This document shows, piece after piece, positions 45,294 through 57,450 of a DNA stretch of 64,000 nt. Source of the DNA: Chelonoidis abingdonii (taxonomy: Eukaryota > Chordata > Testudines > Testudinidae); NCBI RefSeq assembly GCF_003597395.2, contig NC_133770.1:81061436-81125435 (forward strand), in the 5' to 3' direction. The notes beneath the pieces are model-generated. The model did no database searches and was not told where the DNA came from. It saw nothing but the letters and a program-made list of their open reading frames with translations. Every line of letters begins with the position of its first letter. The stretch's first letter is position 1. The position numbers and the translations under genes were made by a program.

Positions 45294-47331
45294 GTGTTTG
45301 ATTGTGACAGCCAACAGCATGCTGACTCTTTTGTTTGTGTGTATGAAACCCAAAAGAAATACCAGTATTTGTATTTTTTGCATAATAGTTTAAAGAACTG
45401 TCTAGATTTTCAGTTACCACTTTGTTCACTGATACTGCTTTTTCCAGTGGTACATCTCCTGGTAAAGTTAATGGTCCAAACTGCTACATAATTGTAAATT
45501 TGCCAGCAGTGCTTTAGTCACTGATGAGATATGTTTGAATTGCAGCGCAGTGACAAAGCAAATGGTGGCATATATCCCTTTTCAGCGGTAACTTGGCTCC
45601 TGATGTTGATGTAGATTACTTTTCCTTTTTCTTCATTGTAACTTTTGCAAGTGCTGCAGACAACACTGAAGCCTCTCATTGAGTGTGCCTGACAGCTGCA
45701 GAACCCAGATGCCAAGATCTGGCTCCCAAACCTTGACCTCGTCTTTGGCTTCTTGTCTGGTCTCTTAGCTGGCTCGACTGCTGGCTGCTGTGGCAGCTGC
45801 AGAATACTCTACAGGGGAGATACAAAGCTGGCTTGTTCAGAATCTGCTTTATTGTTGGCACACGGCATTTTTTGGGGACTTACCTTAGAGGGAAGTATTC
45901 CACTTGTTTTTAACATATTCTGAGAGTAGTATTCTTTAAATACAAATCAATGTATGAAGCTCCCTTATTGCAAATGGAAAGTATTTTGCCACCTATTTCT
46001 ATTTGAAGTAAAAATATACAGTATTTGATGTGTTTATATAAATTCCCCACCCCTAGACCTTTTTATGTTGCACTAACTTTCTGTTTTTTTTTAAAAAGTA
46101 GTCAACATCTCCATTTTATAAAATATTACCCTCATTTAAATGTTTGTAAGAGGCAAGCTTGTCTGGGAATATGGCTAAAGTACTTGAAGAGAACTGTGTG
46201 TTTGTATGTCCCTTCTTCCTCAAACCACAGATTCAAACTTTTGAGGTCAGTAGCCACTAGTTGTGTGAGTCTTCTGATATGGACATAAGGTGGATTTATA
46301 TGGGTAAAGGGAGGAATAGAGACATGGGTGCGCAATGGTGAGCTGTGTAAAGAGCCTCTGAATTCTGTTTAGTTCAACTGAAATCCGTACCAAGGAAGTA
46401 TTTAAAAAGTATAATATCCTGTTTCAACAAAGAAAATATTGACCTCCCAAAACCCCATATTTTAACATATTTTTTATTATTAAAACCAAACTTAAACTTG
46501 ATCGTGTCAAATGAGCTCTAGTGTGAAGAAAGGGTGGGGGTAGATGTAGATGACTGAGTAACTAGGGGAGTAGGTTGGCTCCAGATCTGAGGCAATATAG
46601 GGAAGGTTTAAGATTGTGATCTTTAATTTAATTCCAGGCGTTTATAGAATTAATGTCATAGCTTTGATATTTTAATAATAATATTGTGTAATATTACTTC
46701 TAAAATAAGATAAAGTTTAAATTACGTCAAAACTGTTTTCTGTGTCCTTACACCATTGTTTTTATATTTTTTAATTTTCTTTTGGAAAAGACCAAATAAG
46801 GCAGTGTGACTAGTGTACAGCGGTAAGGATAAGCTGTGACATGATGGGCTTTGAAAGCCTGAAGCAGTGGTGAATTGCAGGAATACTAGATCCACATTTT
46901 TGAAATGGTGAACCAGAGATGGCAGGAGTGGGTTGAGGGCTGTTTGGGCCTCATTTGCATTTCATAGGAAAGTCCTTGAAATTAGCAGTTTTCAGGCAAC
47001 TGATTAATATTGAAGTGGAAAGGGAATAGTGCACAGATGCCAAGAGAAGATGAACTTGCTGAAGAGTTTTGAGCCCAACATGCATGGGAGAGCCACAGGT
47101 CCTCCTTCTGAAAACATTATTTGAATTTTGCAACTATTGAAAAAAAACTTGCTTGTGAAAGATGTCAGTTTGAAATCCTTGGATATTGAAAACTAGATTC
47201 TGTATAGTAAAGGTACAGGCTTACCTATGCTGTCCTGGAAAGGCTGTCGATAGAGCTTGAGAGAGTATCTCAATCTCCGGACATATTAAGTCATTGGTAC
47301 ATTTATTAAAATTGTCAGGGTGCCATTTAGA
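45294..47331. other. Unassigned DNA
   Basis: About 2 kb, AT-rich in parts. No recognised repeat end or coding signature; small open frames (for example 45,518-45,715 minus) show no known motif. Confidence 0.45.
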
Positions 47332-47339
47332 CCCTATTA

Positions 47340-48248
47340 CAATGGTCCCCAAACTGTGGGATGTGTCCCCCTAAGGAGGCACAAAAGAACATCTGGGGGT
47401 TTGTGGTGGGCCTGGGCCAGCTCCCCGGGGAGTCGAGGAGGGAGCGCCACCCTGCCCTGCTCTGCCCCCAGTTCTGCCCCAGTCCTAGCCAGCCTGACAG
47501 TCTGGTTACCTGCATTAACTGGCCTCCGCCACTAGGGGCAGAAAGAGCAGTGCTGCTGCTGGAGCCTGGAGGAGCACTCAGGGACAACTCCAGTAAGAGA
47601 GGTACTGGTGGCTCCCATGCCCTGCCCCAAGCATGGCTGCCCATCTCCCACCCTACCCCACTCAATTCCCCACCCATGGAGCACAGCTCCCCATCCCTGT
47701 CCTGATCCACTCACCCCTCCACCCCGTGTGGCTCCCCATCCCGTCTTCAGAGCCGTCCCTTGGGTACGGCTAATTGGGGTGAGTGCCCCTGGCCCTGTGC
47801 TTCTATAAAATCATGAGGAGGTGGGAAGGGCGATGACGCAGGGTGAGGAGGCGAATGGAGAGGCTAGCGGCAGGCGGGGAGGAGCCCCTTACCAAAACCT
47901 CCCCCTCTCGCCAGTGCCTCCTGCCCACTGTCAGGTCCCGCCAATCAGCGCCTCCCCCTCCCTCTCACCGCCTGCCACAAATCAGATGTTTCGTGGCATC
48001 AGGAGGCGCTAGTGGGGAGGGAAGAGGAGCGAGGGCGCAGTGTGCTCGGGGGAGGGGACAGAGCGGGGGTGGGGCCTAGGCAGAGCCGGTGGGGGAGCAC
48101 CCTCATAACAGATTAGAAACTCAGCGCCTATGTCCCAGGCCCTGCATCTCCCTAGGGATAGTCCTGCCCCACTCACCTCGCCCTGGCTCCCAGGGGGGCA
48201 CGAACTGGGTAAGAAGGGGGCATGATTGAAAAAGTTTGGAGACCACTG
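47340..48248. mobile_element. Non-autonomous hAT element, GC-rich, 8-bp TSD CCCTATTA
   Basis: The left end CAATGGTCCCCAAACTGTGG and the right end AGTTTGGAGACCACTG are inverted (CARTGGTCYCCAAACT), the classic hAT terminus. CCCTATTA at 47,332-47,339 recurs exactly at 48,249-48,256, and 8-base duplications are diagnostic for hAT. The 909-base interior is strikingly GC-rich (runs of CCC and GGG, (C/T)CCCCAT blocks) with no transposase. Open frames inside are composition artefacts. It depends on a hAT transposase supplied elsewhere. Confidence 0.93.
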
Positions 48249-48422
48249 CCCTATTATGATGATACCATCTGCTCATTTCACTCAGAGCAATGTGCGATCA
48301 TCACGTGATTTTTTGGGTCATTACTTATCTGAGTCACATTAGAACCAAAAACCTAGAGGTGAAAGGGCTCAGTATCAAATTACTAGTATCACAAGTTATT
48401 AAGTCTCTTAGACCTGAAGCAA

Positions 48423-48600
48423 TAGACTCATAGACTCATAGACTCATAGGTCAGAAGGGACCAATATGATCATCTAGTCTGACCTCCTGCACAAGGCAGG
48501 CCACAAAACCCTACCCATACACATTTATAACAACCCCTAACCCATGACTGAGTTATTGAAATCCTCAAAATTATGATCTGAAGACCTCAAGCAATGTAAC
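48423..48600 (-). mobile_element. CR1 LINE 3' end with octamer tail
   Basis: Three TAGACTCA octamers at 48,424-48,449 form the reversed CR1 tail. Then CATAGGTCAGAAGGGACCAA, ATCATCTAGTCTGACCTCCTG and the 3' UTR follow. Only about 180 bases remain. Confidence 0.92.
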
Positions 48601-48682
48601 AAATGAAATAGTTACTTCCTTCTTTACTTTACATTGGCTTTTTTTTCAGTTTTCTGAAGTTAAACCAGATGAACTGTCCTGT

Positions 48683-48967
48683 CCCGATCACTTGGGTCAG
48701 ATCTACACTTAAATACTGCAGCAGCGCAGCACCAGTGCAACTGCACCATTGTAGTGCTTCAGTGAAGACACTGCTATGCCGAGTGGAGTGCTTCTCCTGT
48801 CGGCATAGTTTATTCACCACCGTAAGAGGTGGTAGCTATATCGACAGGAGAAGCCCTCCTATCAATATAGGGCTGTCTACAATGGGGTTTAGGTTATATA
48901 ACTGCATCACTCAGTGGTGTGGCTTTTTCACACCCCTGCACAAGGTAATTATACCAATGTAACATGG
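48683..48967 (+). mobile_element. MITE with TCTACACTTA end
   Basis: Starts GGGTCAGATCTACACTTAAA and contains repeated inverted blocks: GCTTCTCCTGTCGGCATAGT (about 48,790-48,809) against CTATATCGACAGGAGAAGCC (about 48,836-48,855), and TCACTCAGTGGTGTGGCTTT with TTTTTCACACCCCTG. It matches a MITE I remember from turtle, crocodile and bird genomes. The right end seems shortened (it stops near ACCAATGTAACATGG). Confidence 0.7.
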
Positions 48968-49295
48968 CCACCAGCACTGTCTGATGTTTGGATCAGCTCT
49001 TGAAGCAGCATCTCGTTTCTGACAGGCATTTTGGTCATAGTGATTGTCATCCTTATATTTTTCTCTTCTTTTTATCTTGTCCCCTCTCTGGTTTCCTGTT
49101 TCTTTTTTCTTTGTTCATTTGTTTATTTTATCTTAACTTCTTCCCCTACTAATACTTAGTTGACATCTTTCCTCTTCCACTTCCTTTTGTTTTACTTTCC
49201 TGATTTCCCACATACAACCTTCTTCGATCCCTCTGTCTTACCTTGTCCCATATTAACTCTTGTTCTGTTGCTCATCTCCTTTACTTCACCCACAT

Positions 49296-49636
49296 GTAGG
49301 CTACTTGGTGCTGGGAATGTGATTTCCAGCTTGAGCAAGCCTACTCGTGCTCACTCTCATTAAGCTATCCTACTGAAATAGTAGTGTAGTTGCAGTAACA
49401 CAGGCAGTGGCAAGTGATGGCATGACCTGCTTCCCCTCCCCCCGCCCTCCCAGTATGTATCCACCTGGTCTGGGCTGGTTTGTACTTGGAGCAGCTAGCT
49501 CACAGTGCTGCTTGCTGCTGCTCCTGCTACTTCAGCTACGTTACTATCTTAAGCACAGTAGTCCCATGAGAGCTAGTGCGAGTATGTGTGCTCAAGCTGG
49601 GTATCACAACCCCAGATCCAAGTGTAGACACAGCCA
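49296..49636. mobile_element. MITE with inverted CTCAAGCTGG ends
   Basis: GTGCTGGGAATGTGATTTCC then AGCTTGAGC (about 49,308-49,337) is complementary to GCTCAAGCTGGGTATCACAA (about 49,590-49,609) and CCCAGATCCAAGTGTAGACA. The inverted arms are about 40 bases, and the centre is GC-mixed with a pyrimidine run near 49,434-49,452. No coding potential. Confidence 0.6.
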
Positions 49637-52429
49637 TAGACTGGAGAAGGGGGAAATTGCTCCTCATCAGCTACACTGGCTATTGAAATTGAAGGTATAT
49701 CTGTGATTAGTCTGATTGTAGTCCCGTTGAACAAAAAGGCAAAATTCTGTAGACTTGAGTAGGAGTAGGATAAAGGCTCTTAATTAAGATTATGGCTGCA
49801 AGAAGTTTTTTTTTTTTTTAAAGCTACTTCAGGAGATTATATGGAAGCATTTTAGAAAAGCTGTTGTAACTAGATAACCGCTCAGTCCATTTATCAAATT
49901 GCCTATAGTTCCATTTTAAAGTAGATGAAAGAGTAATAAATATTGAATAAAAGAACATAACCTGTTTTAAATCATTTTAATTAAATTTGTTGATGGGGGA
50001 AAAACAGTGTGGATCTGTTGTACTTACAATGTACTGGGATGTGAGTATATCAGTATTTCTCCTCCTACTCACCCAAATAATCTAGTGAAATAAACAAAAG
50101 AGACTCAAAATACAAGAAGTCTGTGCTCTATAAAACTTCTTGCCTTCTACTAATATCCCCAGAGTTCATTGTGTTTGCACCCCAGAGACAGGACAGGACT
50201 TTGTGGTTTAGTCTCTGATGTAGTCCCATCCCCCTCTTTCCTTTACATTATATGGAGATTTGGCTTTAATTGTGTTGGTTTACAATGCTTAATTTACATA
50301 GCCACAGAGAGACTGGTGAATCATTGTCCTTTATCTGACCCGAAATCTGTTTGTCTGCACTTCCTGGGACAGATTTTAAAACATCTTTTCAGTACAAATA
50401 CACAAATCCTTAAATATTATCTGTGCATACATCTCACAATGATTATGTGAATCAGCATGACATAAGCTTTTATTAAGTACCTTATGTGATATTCTTTATG
50501 GATAAATATTATGAAAGCCCATGTGCTAGGTGTAGGGAGTTTGTCAGGCCTGTTAGGAGTTGCTGACACAGAGTAGTGAACCCTTTGCCAGCTGGCATCA
50601 ATGGGCCTCTATGTGACTGTATATAAAATGCTAACCATCAAAATTATAGTGTTTAGATTCTGATCAGGAGTTGGATTGGGCAGGTGTGCAGCCATATAAT
50701 GAACAGGTATTTTTTTTTTTTTGGGCCGTCGTCCATTTTACTTCCAATTCTTGGGTCCTCACCGCTGCTGTAACTGATGAGTCGTAAACCTTAAGTGGCA
50801 TCAACCTCAAAATATAAAATCCCTATAGGAAACTACAATTAGCTGCTTTGGGAACAGAAAGTTCAGCATCCCTGTGTCTTGCTGCTGCCTCATATGCCCC
50901 AGATTCTACCACCACTGCCTGGAAGGGTAGATTAACTCCTGAATACAGTAGCCCCACCTGAAAACTTTTTCTTATATACCTGCCTGAGAGGAGACAAGTA
51001 GTAGGATAATGTGGGTCTGGAGCAGGAAATGTGGAACAAGTAAGGGAGAATCTAACTGAGCCTGTCTAAGCCCAATTGTAGTCTGCAGCCCGCCCAGGAA
51101 GAGCTGCTGAGTCAGCCCAGCCCAAAGGGGAAGTGGATTCACAACTTTTTTTTTTCATTCTGACGCATGCTTTTAATATTCCTGTATAAAAATACTTGCT
51201 CACTGAGAAAAGTGGAAAGAGTTCCATACACTGGGATTTGTTTATTGTGTTGTCAACCTGAGCCAGTGGAAACAGGTGAACCAAATTAGTACAGAATGTA
51301 ATCCAAGTATGAGTCATGTTTAATACAAGTAAGTTTTTTCCATAGACAGTATCCAGTCAGCTATGTAACTGTATTATAAGTAGCAGAAAGGAAAGCTAAA
51401 TGAGAGTGGGTGGATCTCCTGGCATTTGGGTTGGACTGACTAAAACACACATCACTCACTCATTATTTCTTGTGCATTTGCTTTTTCATTCCATTATTCT
51501 TACCCCCTGCTGCTTACCAGGGAGCACTTTATAACCATTTCAAATTAAAAGCATACATTCAGAATTTCTGTTATATTAATACACCTCTTCTGCCACTGCC
51601 TTTTTTCATCTGTGCTCATTCAGACCATGAGTAAGCTTGAAGCCATCCTGGCTCTGTGTTGATCTGTGTTGATCTATTTTTATCTAATGATTGGTTTTCT
51701 TGCTTTAGGGATTCACACATTGTAAAGGAAGGTACTGATTGCCTTGTCCCTGCTGATATTTTTGTTTCCTGGTGAATTGCCATGTTCTATTTAAAATTGT
51801 CATGCTTTGGAATGTTAGCTGGAAATACCTGGGATGAACAGAAGAATAAACACAAAAGAAAACTGAATTTGATGTAGCACATCTTACATTTTGATAGTGT
51901 TTTCCCAGTGTATGTCTTTTATTTAGAAGAATCAGCCCCAAGATGCTTTTAATTTTGTGTATATACGACAGGGAAGTGCACAATATAAATAGATAGTTGA
52001 ATGTATATGTTTCTATAAAATATTAAATATGTGCTGTATGTCCATAAAACTGATTTAAACCACAACTAAAATTTCATCTCTTTTGGGGTGGAATATAGAA
52101 CATATTTTTACCAGAGTCCAGCACCAACTAACACATTTGCAGATAGGAAGTGAGGGGAAATGTAGATAAGTACACATTTTGAAATTTGGCTTTGTTACTA
52201 ATGCTAACATTCAGTTCATCTGTTCTTGCATTGGAATGGGATCTCTGATCACAAATGATGAAGACCTTGATTTTAGTTCATGTCATACACATTAGAAGTA
52301 AAGACCTTCCTAGCACCATCCTGATAAATTTTTTAGTAGTGATTTGATGGTAAGAGTGCTATTTATTAAAACACAAACTGTACTAAACCATGTATATTCT
52401 AGCAGTATCTGGAAACTTTTTAACAAGAT
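49637..52429. other. Unassigned DNA
   Basis: About 2.8 kb without recognised repeats or exons. It contains a poly-T run (50,709-50,722) and a small duplication of GATCTGTGTT near 51,661-51,674. Confidence 0.45.
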
Positions 52430-52722
52430 CTAAGGCCTGGGCAACATTGGCAGGGGGTGTTGAATTAAGATACGCAACTTCAGCTATGCTATTCGCGTAG
52501 CTGAAGTCGAAGTATCTTGATTCGACTTAACAGGCTGTCCTCACGGTGGCAAGTTGACCACCGCGGCTTCCCCGTCAACTCTGCTTACTTCTCCTGCCGA
52601 GGTGGAGTACAGGGGTCGATTTGGGGATCGATTTATCATGTCTAGATGAGATGCGATAAATCAATCCCCAATACATCGAACACTACCCGCTGATCTGGCA
52701 GGTAGTATAGATGTACCCTCAG
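52430..52722 (+). mobile_element. MITE, plus orientation (same family as 11,030-11,356)
   Basis: Contains the hairpin CTTCAGCTATGCTATTCGCG and TAGCTGAAGTCGAAG (about 52,470-52,512), the blocks GTCAACTCTGCTTACTTCTC and GGTCGATTTGGGGATCGATT, and the end TAGATGTACCC. The block order is the reverse of the 11-kb copy. The interior is more GC- and CpG-rich than the flanks. Confidence 0.72.
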
Positions 52723-52914
52723 TGTAAAAGTTGATTTGAAAATGAGTAAAAATAAAAGTTTGACTGTAATATTGGGAAATTGGTGGAAACAAAAGTTAGA
52801 ACAGAGTAAACCCTAAAGGTTTATATCAAAGTATATTTATTATCATGTGATGCACTATGCAGATTCATTTGGATCGTGTTCAATAATCAATTGCACAAAT
52901 ACAAAATGAGAAAT

Positions 52915-53625
52915 GTCTGACTAGGAAAGAGTACAGTAGAAAAAGAATCTGGAGGTTATAGAGGATCGCAAACTAAATATGAATCAACAATGTAATACAG
53001 TTGCCAACAAAAGCGAACATCATTTTGGGATGTGTTAGCAGGATGTTGTGAACAAGACACGAGCAGTAATTTTTCTACTCTACTCAGCACTACTCAGTAC
53101 TCTCAGATGGACTACTGTGTCCAGTTCTGGGCACCACTCTTTGAGGAAGATGTGGACAAACTGGAGAGAGTCCAGAGGAGCACAACAAAAATGATTAAAG
53201 GTCTAGAAAATGTGACTTTTAAGGAAAGATTAAAAAAAATGGGGTTGTTTAGGCTGGAGAAGAGAAGACTGATGGGAGACATAAGTCATCAAGTACCTAA
53301 ATGGTGGTTATAAAGAGAAGAATAAATTGTTCTCCTCAGTCACTGAGGACAGGACAAGATGTAATGGGCTTATATTGCAGCCAGAGAGATTTAGGTTAGC
53401 CATTAGGAAAAACTTCCTAGCTGTAAGGGTAGTTAAGCATTGAAACACATTACCTAGGGAACTTGTGGAATCACCCTTGTTGAAGGTTTGTCTAACCTGT
53501 TCTTCAAAACATCTCCCAGGGTTGGTCTCTAGATAATACTTCATCCTGCCTCAGGTTAGGGAACAGGATTAGTTGACCTATCAAGGTCCCTTCCAGTCCT
53601 ACATTGCTATAATTTTATGTTCATG
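52915..53625 (+). mobile_element. CR1 LINE 3' part
   Basis: Encodes the C-terminal ORF2 region with an open stretch of 93 codons at 53,032-53,313 (DYCVQFWAPLFEEDVDKLER, RSTTKMIKGLENVTFKERL, MGLFRLEKRRLMGD). The decayed 3' UTR follows with AGGTCCCTTCCAGTCCTACA and AATTTTATG near 53,580-53,622. 5'-truncated, as is usual. Confidence 0.9.
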
Positions 53626-55150
53626 ACCATAAGACATGATAAACCAAAGAAGCATAGAATATAGCTAGATAACATAATTATATCATTGTTACTAGTTCCT
53701 AAGAATTAAAATCCATTTTATTTGCCTTTGGATTTGCACTGAAACAAATTATTAAAGCTACAGTATGTGTTTTCTTCGACTAATTTATCATTTTAAAACC
53801 TAGTTTAATTCAGATCTTTTTTTGCAGGATCTATAGAAATATATTTATCTGAGATGGTAGCTATGATGCTTATCCCTGTTTTTGCAATTTGGTCATTTAT
53901 GTTGAACTGATTAACTCCCTCCTTACCTATCCACTACAGAGTTAATTCTTGCAAACACTGAAGTCTTGCAATAGAATTATGCAAAATAACATGCCATCAG
54001 TAAACACATTTGTAAAAAAAAAAAAAATTCTGTACATGAAAAACAAAATTACAGATGTACTGACAAAACTTTAGAAACGCAGTCCAAACTATAGCAACAG
54101 TTTTCAGTGTAACTTTTAAAAATGTACCACCTTTATCTCTAATTTTCCATTTAGTGCAACCATCATAATTTTAAAACTGTGGCTGCCCAATTGAGAGAGA
54201 GCAGTAACTGATGTTACCTGATTGAGAGTCACTGTTTCTAGATCAGTATATAAAAAAAGCCCCATAAACAAACATATCTGTAAGACAGATGCAGACACTG
54301 TTGAGCTGATGGTTAATTAGCCAAGGTTAATAAAATGTGATGGTAATGTGTTTACAGTCTGTTAGTAGAACTGGAAAATTTAGCAAGTGGGATTGAGGAG
54401 CCACTTTATGGGACAGAGCTAATTATGAGAATGGTGTCTATAATGAGTGAGATAATTATACAGTCCATATGTTAAGTCATATCCCTGACTAAGATATAAG
54501 ATGACAGCATTTTTAATGCTGCATCACTGAATTGAGTTTATTTTCTGAATTTTCTGATTCCATGGACTGTTTTTTACATAATACTTTCTGAGTGGATAAT
54601 GCAAATGCATTACTGTATTTAATGGTGTGACTTTAAGATAAAAGTGATTACCGTACTGTGTCTCAGCCTACACAAAATAAATTCTCAGCGTCTGTCAAAG
54701 GAAAGAAGATGTTAATGCATCGAGGACGGCAACATGTTCTACTCTGGTGCTAAACAGGAATAATTCCAAGGAAACTGGGATTATTGAAAAAAACAGGCAA
54801 TCATTCATCTTTCATAATTTATCATGATGTGAAAAAAATTCAGAGAAAGAGCAAGTTAGAAATGTTGCCCCACAATTTTAATAGTTAATGAGAACTTTAC
54901 ACTATATTTCATTGAATATATTTTCATCTCGACCATTATCTTGTAACACTTTGAATTTCAACAGCATCGTGTAACCAACGAGTTCCAAGAGCTCTACAAT
55001 TACTAATTAAGTTTCAGAACTCCGATGTGAAATAGGTACTAATGAAGTGGCAATCCTGTTTGTAGTTGGAGAAATTTGAGGCACAGTGAAGTGAAATTAC
55101 TTGCCTTATGTCACACATTTTGTTAGTGGTTCAGACTGAAATATAACCTG
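53626..55150. other. Unassigned AT-rich DNA
   Basis: About 1.5 kb, AT-rich, no recognised feature. Confidence 0.5.
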
Positions 55151-55384
55151 GTGGTCTTTACTCACACTATTGTGCTAGGGTTGTCCATCATCCTTGTTCA
55201 GTATGCACACCCTGTCCTCCTTAAGAGTGAGTCGGGGGTATTGATACCACCATGGTTACACTCTGTTGGACTGTCCTTAGGCCGAAAGCACCATGGCCCA
55301 GAGGCTGGAGTCAATACGATGGCCCTTGGGTACAGGGCTATGTTGCTTAGTGGCCAGAGTCCATGTGGCTTCCCTTGGAGTCAG

Positions 55385-56520
55385 GGCTGTGCAGCCTAGT
55401 AGTAGTGTAGGGCGTCGACAGCCCACTTCACTGCCAAGGCCTCCTTCTCAGTCATCGAATAGAATGTCTCCTTAGGGAACAGCTTATGGTTTATATATAT
55501 AAAAAGGGGTATCCTGGGATAGGATGGCCCCTAGCCCCACTTCTGAGGCATCTGTTTGCAGAATAAAGTCTTTTGAGAAGTCTGGATGTATGAGGACTGT
55601 TCCTGTGCTAGCCATTTCTTCAATATCTGGAAAGCCTCCATGCACTTGCACTTGCCAGGGTTGGGAACATTTGGTTAGGTCAGAGGGGGGGCCACTATTG
55701 TCATGAAGCCAGGCACGAAATACCAATAGTATCTGGTCAATCCCAGGAATTGGCATACGTGCTTCTTTATTGTCAGTGTTGGAGTATCGGAAAAGGCTGC
55801 GCTTTTATTGATCAGTGGTTGTAACTTGCTCCCTCCTACATATATCCGAGGTATGTCACCTCTTCCTGCCCCAGATGGCATTTGGCAGGGTTGGCTATGA
55901 GGCCCACATCCCAAAGGGCCTTGAAAACACTGGCCAAGTGTCAAAGGTTGTCCTCACAACTGCTGCTGTAAATCACAATGTCATCTATGTAAGCCATCGC
56001 ATACTGGTTGTGAGGCTGTAGCACCCTGTTCAACAACTGCTGGAAGGTGGCGGCTACTTCATGTAGCACGAAGGACATTGTTATGAACTGGAAGAGACTG
56101 TATAGTGTGAGGAAAGCAATCATACCCCTGATGCCAAACTCCAGGGCGATCTGCTAATATCCTTTTGTTAAATCCAGCTTCAACAAATATTTGGCTCCCC
56201 CTAGCCATTCCAGGAGCTCTTCAATGTGTGGCATTGGGTATGCATCAAACTGGGAGATGGCATTGACCTTTCAAAAATCAATGCAAAATCAGATGGCCCC
56301 GTCTGGTTTCGGGACCAATATGATTGGGCTTCACCATTCATATCGAGATTCTTCCATCACTCCCATCTCAAGCGTCAACTCCAATTTCTGGTGGATGGTG
56401 TCCCACGGCTTCCTGGGAAGGGGCCGGTGGCCATCCCTCACCCTCTGTACCAGGATTGTTGCAATGTGGTGGCTTATGATATTAGTCTGCCCTGGCTGTG
56501 TGACAAGATGTCCAGGAAGT
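55385..56520 (-). pseudogene. Gmr1-type reverse transcriptase and RNase H
   Basis: RT: the LDLTKGY-like block near 56,180 is decayed; the open frame 56,123-55,941 carries FQFITMSFVLHEVAATFQQL and AYIDDIVIYSSS, with the catalytic YIDD at 55,980-55,991. ANPAKCHLGQEEVTYLGY follows near 55,850-55,905 in another frame, and VCQFLGLTRYYWYFVPGF near 55,700-55,760. RNase H begins HPDFSKDFILQTDASEVGLG (first catalytic Asp at 55,550-55,552), and MTEKEALAVKWAVDALHYYY lies near 55,400-55,460. Broken by at least three frame changes. Confidence 0.87.
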
Positions 56521-56542
56521 CCTGTATGAGATGTAACTGTTC

Positions 56543-57450
56543 TTATTGTGCAGGGCTAAGGCCTTCTCCCATTACCACTAGCTTTGGATCCAGAGATTCT
56601 CCCATTAATGGTCCCAGTCCTGGCTCTGGGGGTGAAGGAGCGATGAATAGGGCCTCTCTGTCCTTCCAGGCGTTTAACAAGTTGACATGATACATGTGTA
56701 CTTCCTTCTGTCGACCTGGCAACCTGATCTCATAATCTATTGGTCCCACATGGCAAGTCATCTCCAAGGGGCCTTGCCACTTGGCTAAGACCTTCAATTC
56801 GGTGGAAGGCAATAAGAGTAGAGCCTGATCACCGGACTCAAAGCTGTGCACCTTAGTCCCTTTGTTGTATTGTTGTTCCTGGCTTCGTTGGGCTCATAAC
56901 AGGTTCTCTCGAGCAAAAGCCCCCAAGGCCTGTAGGTGCTCATGGAGTTGTAACACATAATGGGTAGTCCCCAGGACCTGGGTCTCTTCCGCTTTCCAGT
57001 CCTCTCTCAGAAGATTGAGGATGCCCCAAGGTTGTCTCCCATACAGGAGTTCAAAGGGGGAGAACCCAGTCGAGGCTTGGAGGACCTCCCACACAGCGAA
57101 CAGTAGAGCTGGCAACAAGTCCCAGTGTCTGGGATCATCTTCTATGAACTTGTGCAGCATTGACTTGAGAGTTCTGTTAAAGTGCTGACTACCCCATCAG
57201 TTTGTGGGAGGTACACTGAGGTCCTGAGAGTTCGAATGTACAGGAGGTGGTACAACTCAGCTACTAATTTGGAGGACACATTGGTGCCCTGATTGGTTAG
57301 GATTTCTTTGGGGATCCCGATCCAAGCAAAAATCTTCAGTAACTCCATCGCAATGTTAGGGGCCGTGTCGCATAATCGACAAGTATGAGGATAAAGTGGT
57401 TCCTGTTTAGCTCTTCTCTAGCAGTCCCATGAGATCCATGTCAATTCATT
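56543..57450 (-). pseudogene. Gmr1-type integrase
   Basis: Core blocks: GIPKEILTNQGTNVSSKLV (about 57,250-57,310), where the second catalytic Asp of the DDE triad, normally in LTDQGT, is Asn; TSVYLPQTDG (about 57,185-57,215); and RHWDLLPALLFAVWEV, STGFSPFELLYGRQPWGIL in the frame 57,160-56,894. The C-terminal frame 56,851-56,543 holds VLAKWQGPLEMTCHVGPIDY (a GPY/F-type domain) and VHMYHVNLLNAWKDRE. It would insert the DNA copy. It is inactive here through the missing Asp, frameshifts and stops. Confidence 0.87.

Larger units (their letters stand above)
55385..57450 (-). mobile_element. Gmr1-type Ty3/gypsy retrotransposon pol fragment
   Basis: On the minus strand the order is integrase core (57,450-56,894), integrase C-terminal GPY/F domain (56,851-56,543), reverse transcriptase (about 56,520-55,700) and RNase H (about 55,640-55,385). 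Ordinary Ty3/gypsy elements have RT and RNase H first. Integrase in front is the arrangement described for the Gmr1 group of animal gypsy elements. No LTR, gag or protease is attached. Stops and frameshifts are common. Confidence 0.87.

Noticed and set aside
45518..45861. Minus-strand frames as part of a host exon
   Set aside because: No known motif, and I cannot identify supporting splice sites or a continuing frame.
47360..48080. GC-rich open frames as host exons or a CpG-island promoter
   Set aside because: They lie wholly inside a hAT element bounded by an 8-bp duplication and are long only because GC-rich DNA has few stops.
48424..48449. CRISPR-like array of short repeats
   Set aside because: The repeated octamer is the normal CR1 3' tail; no spacers.
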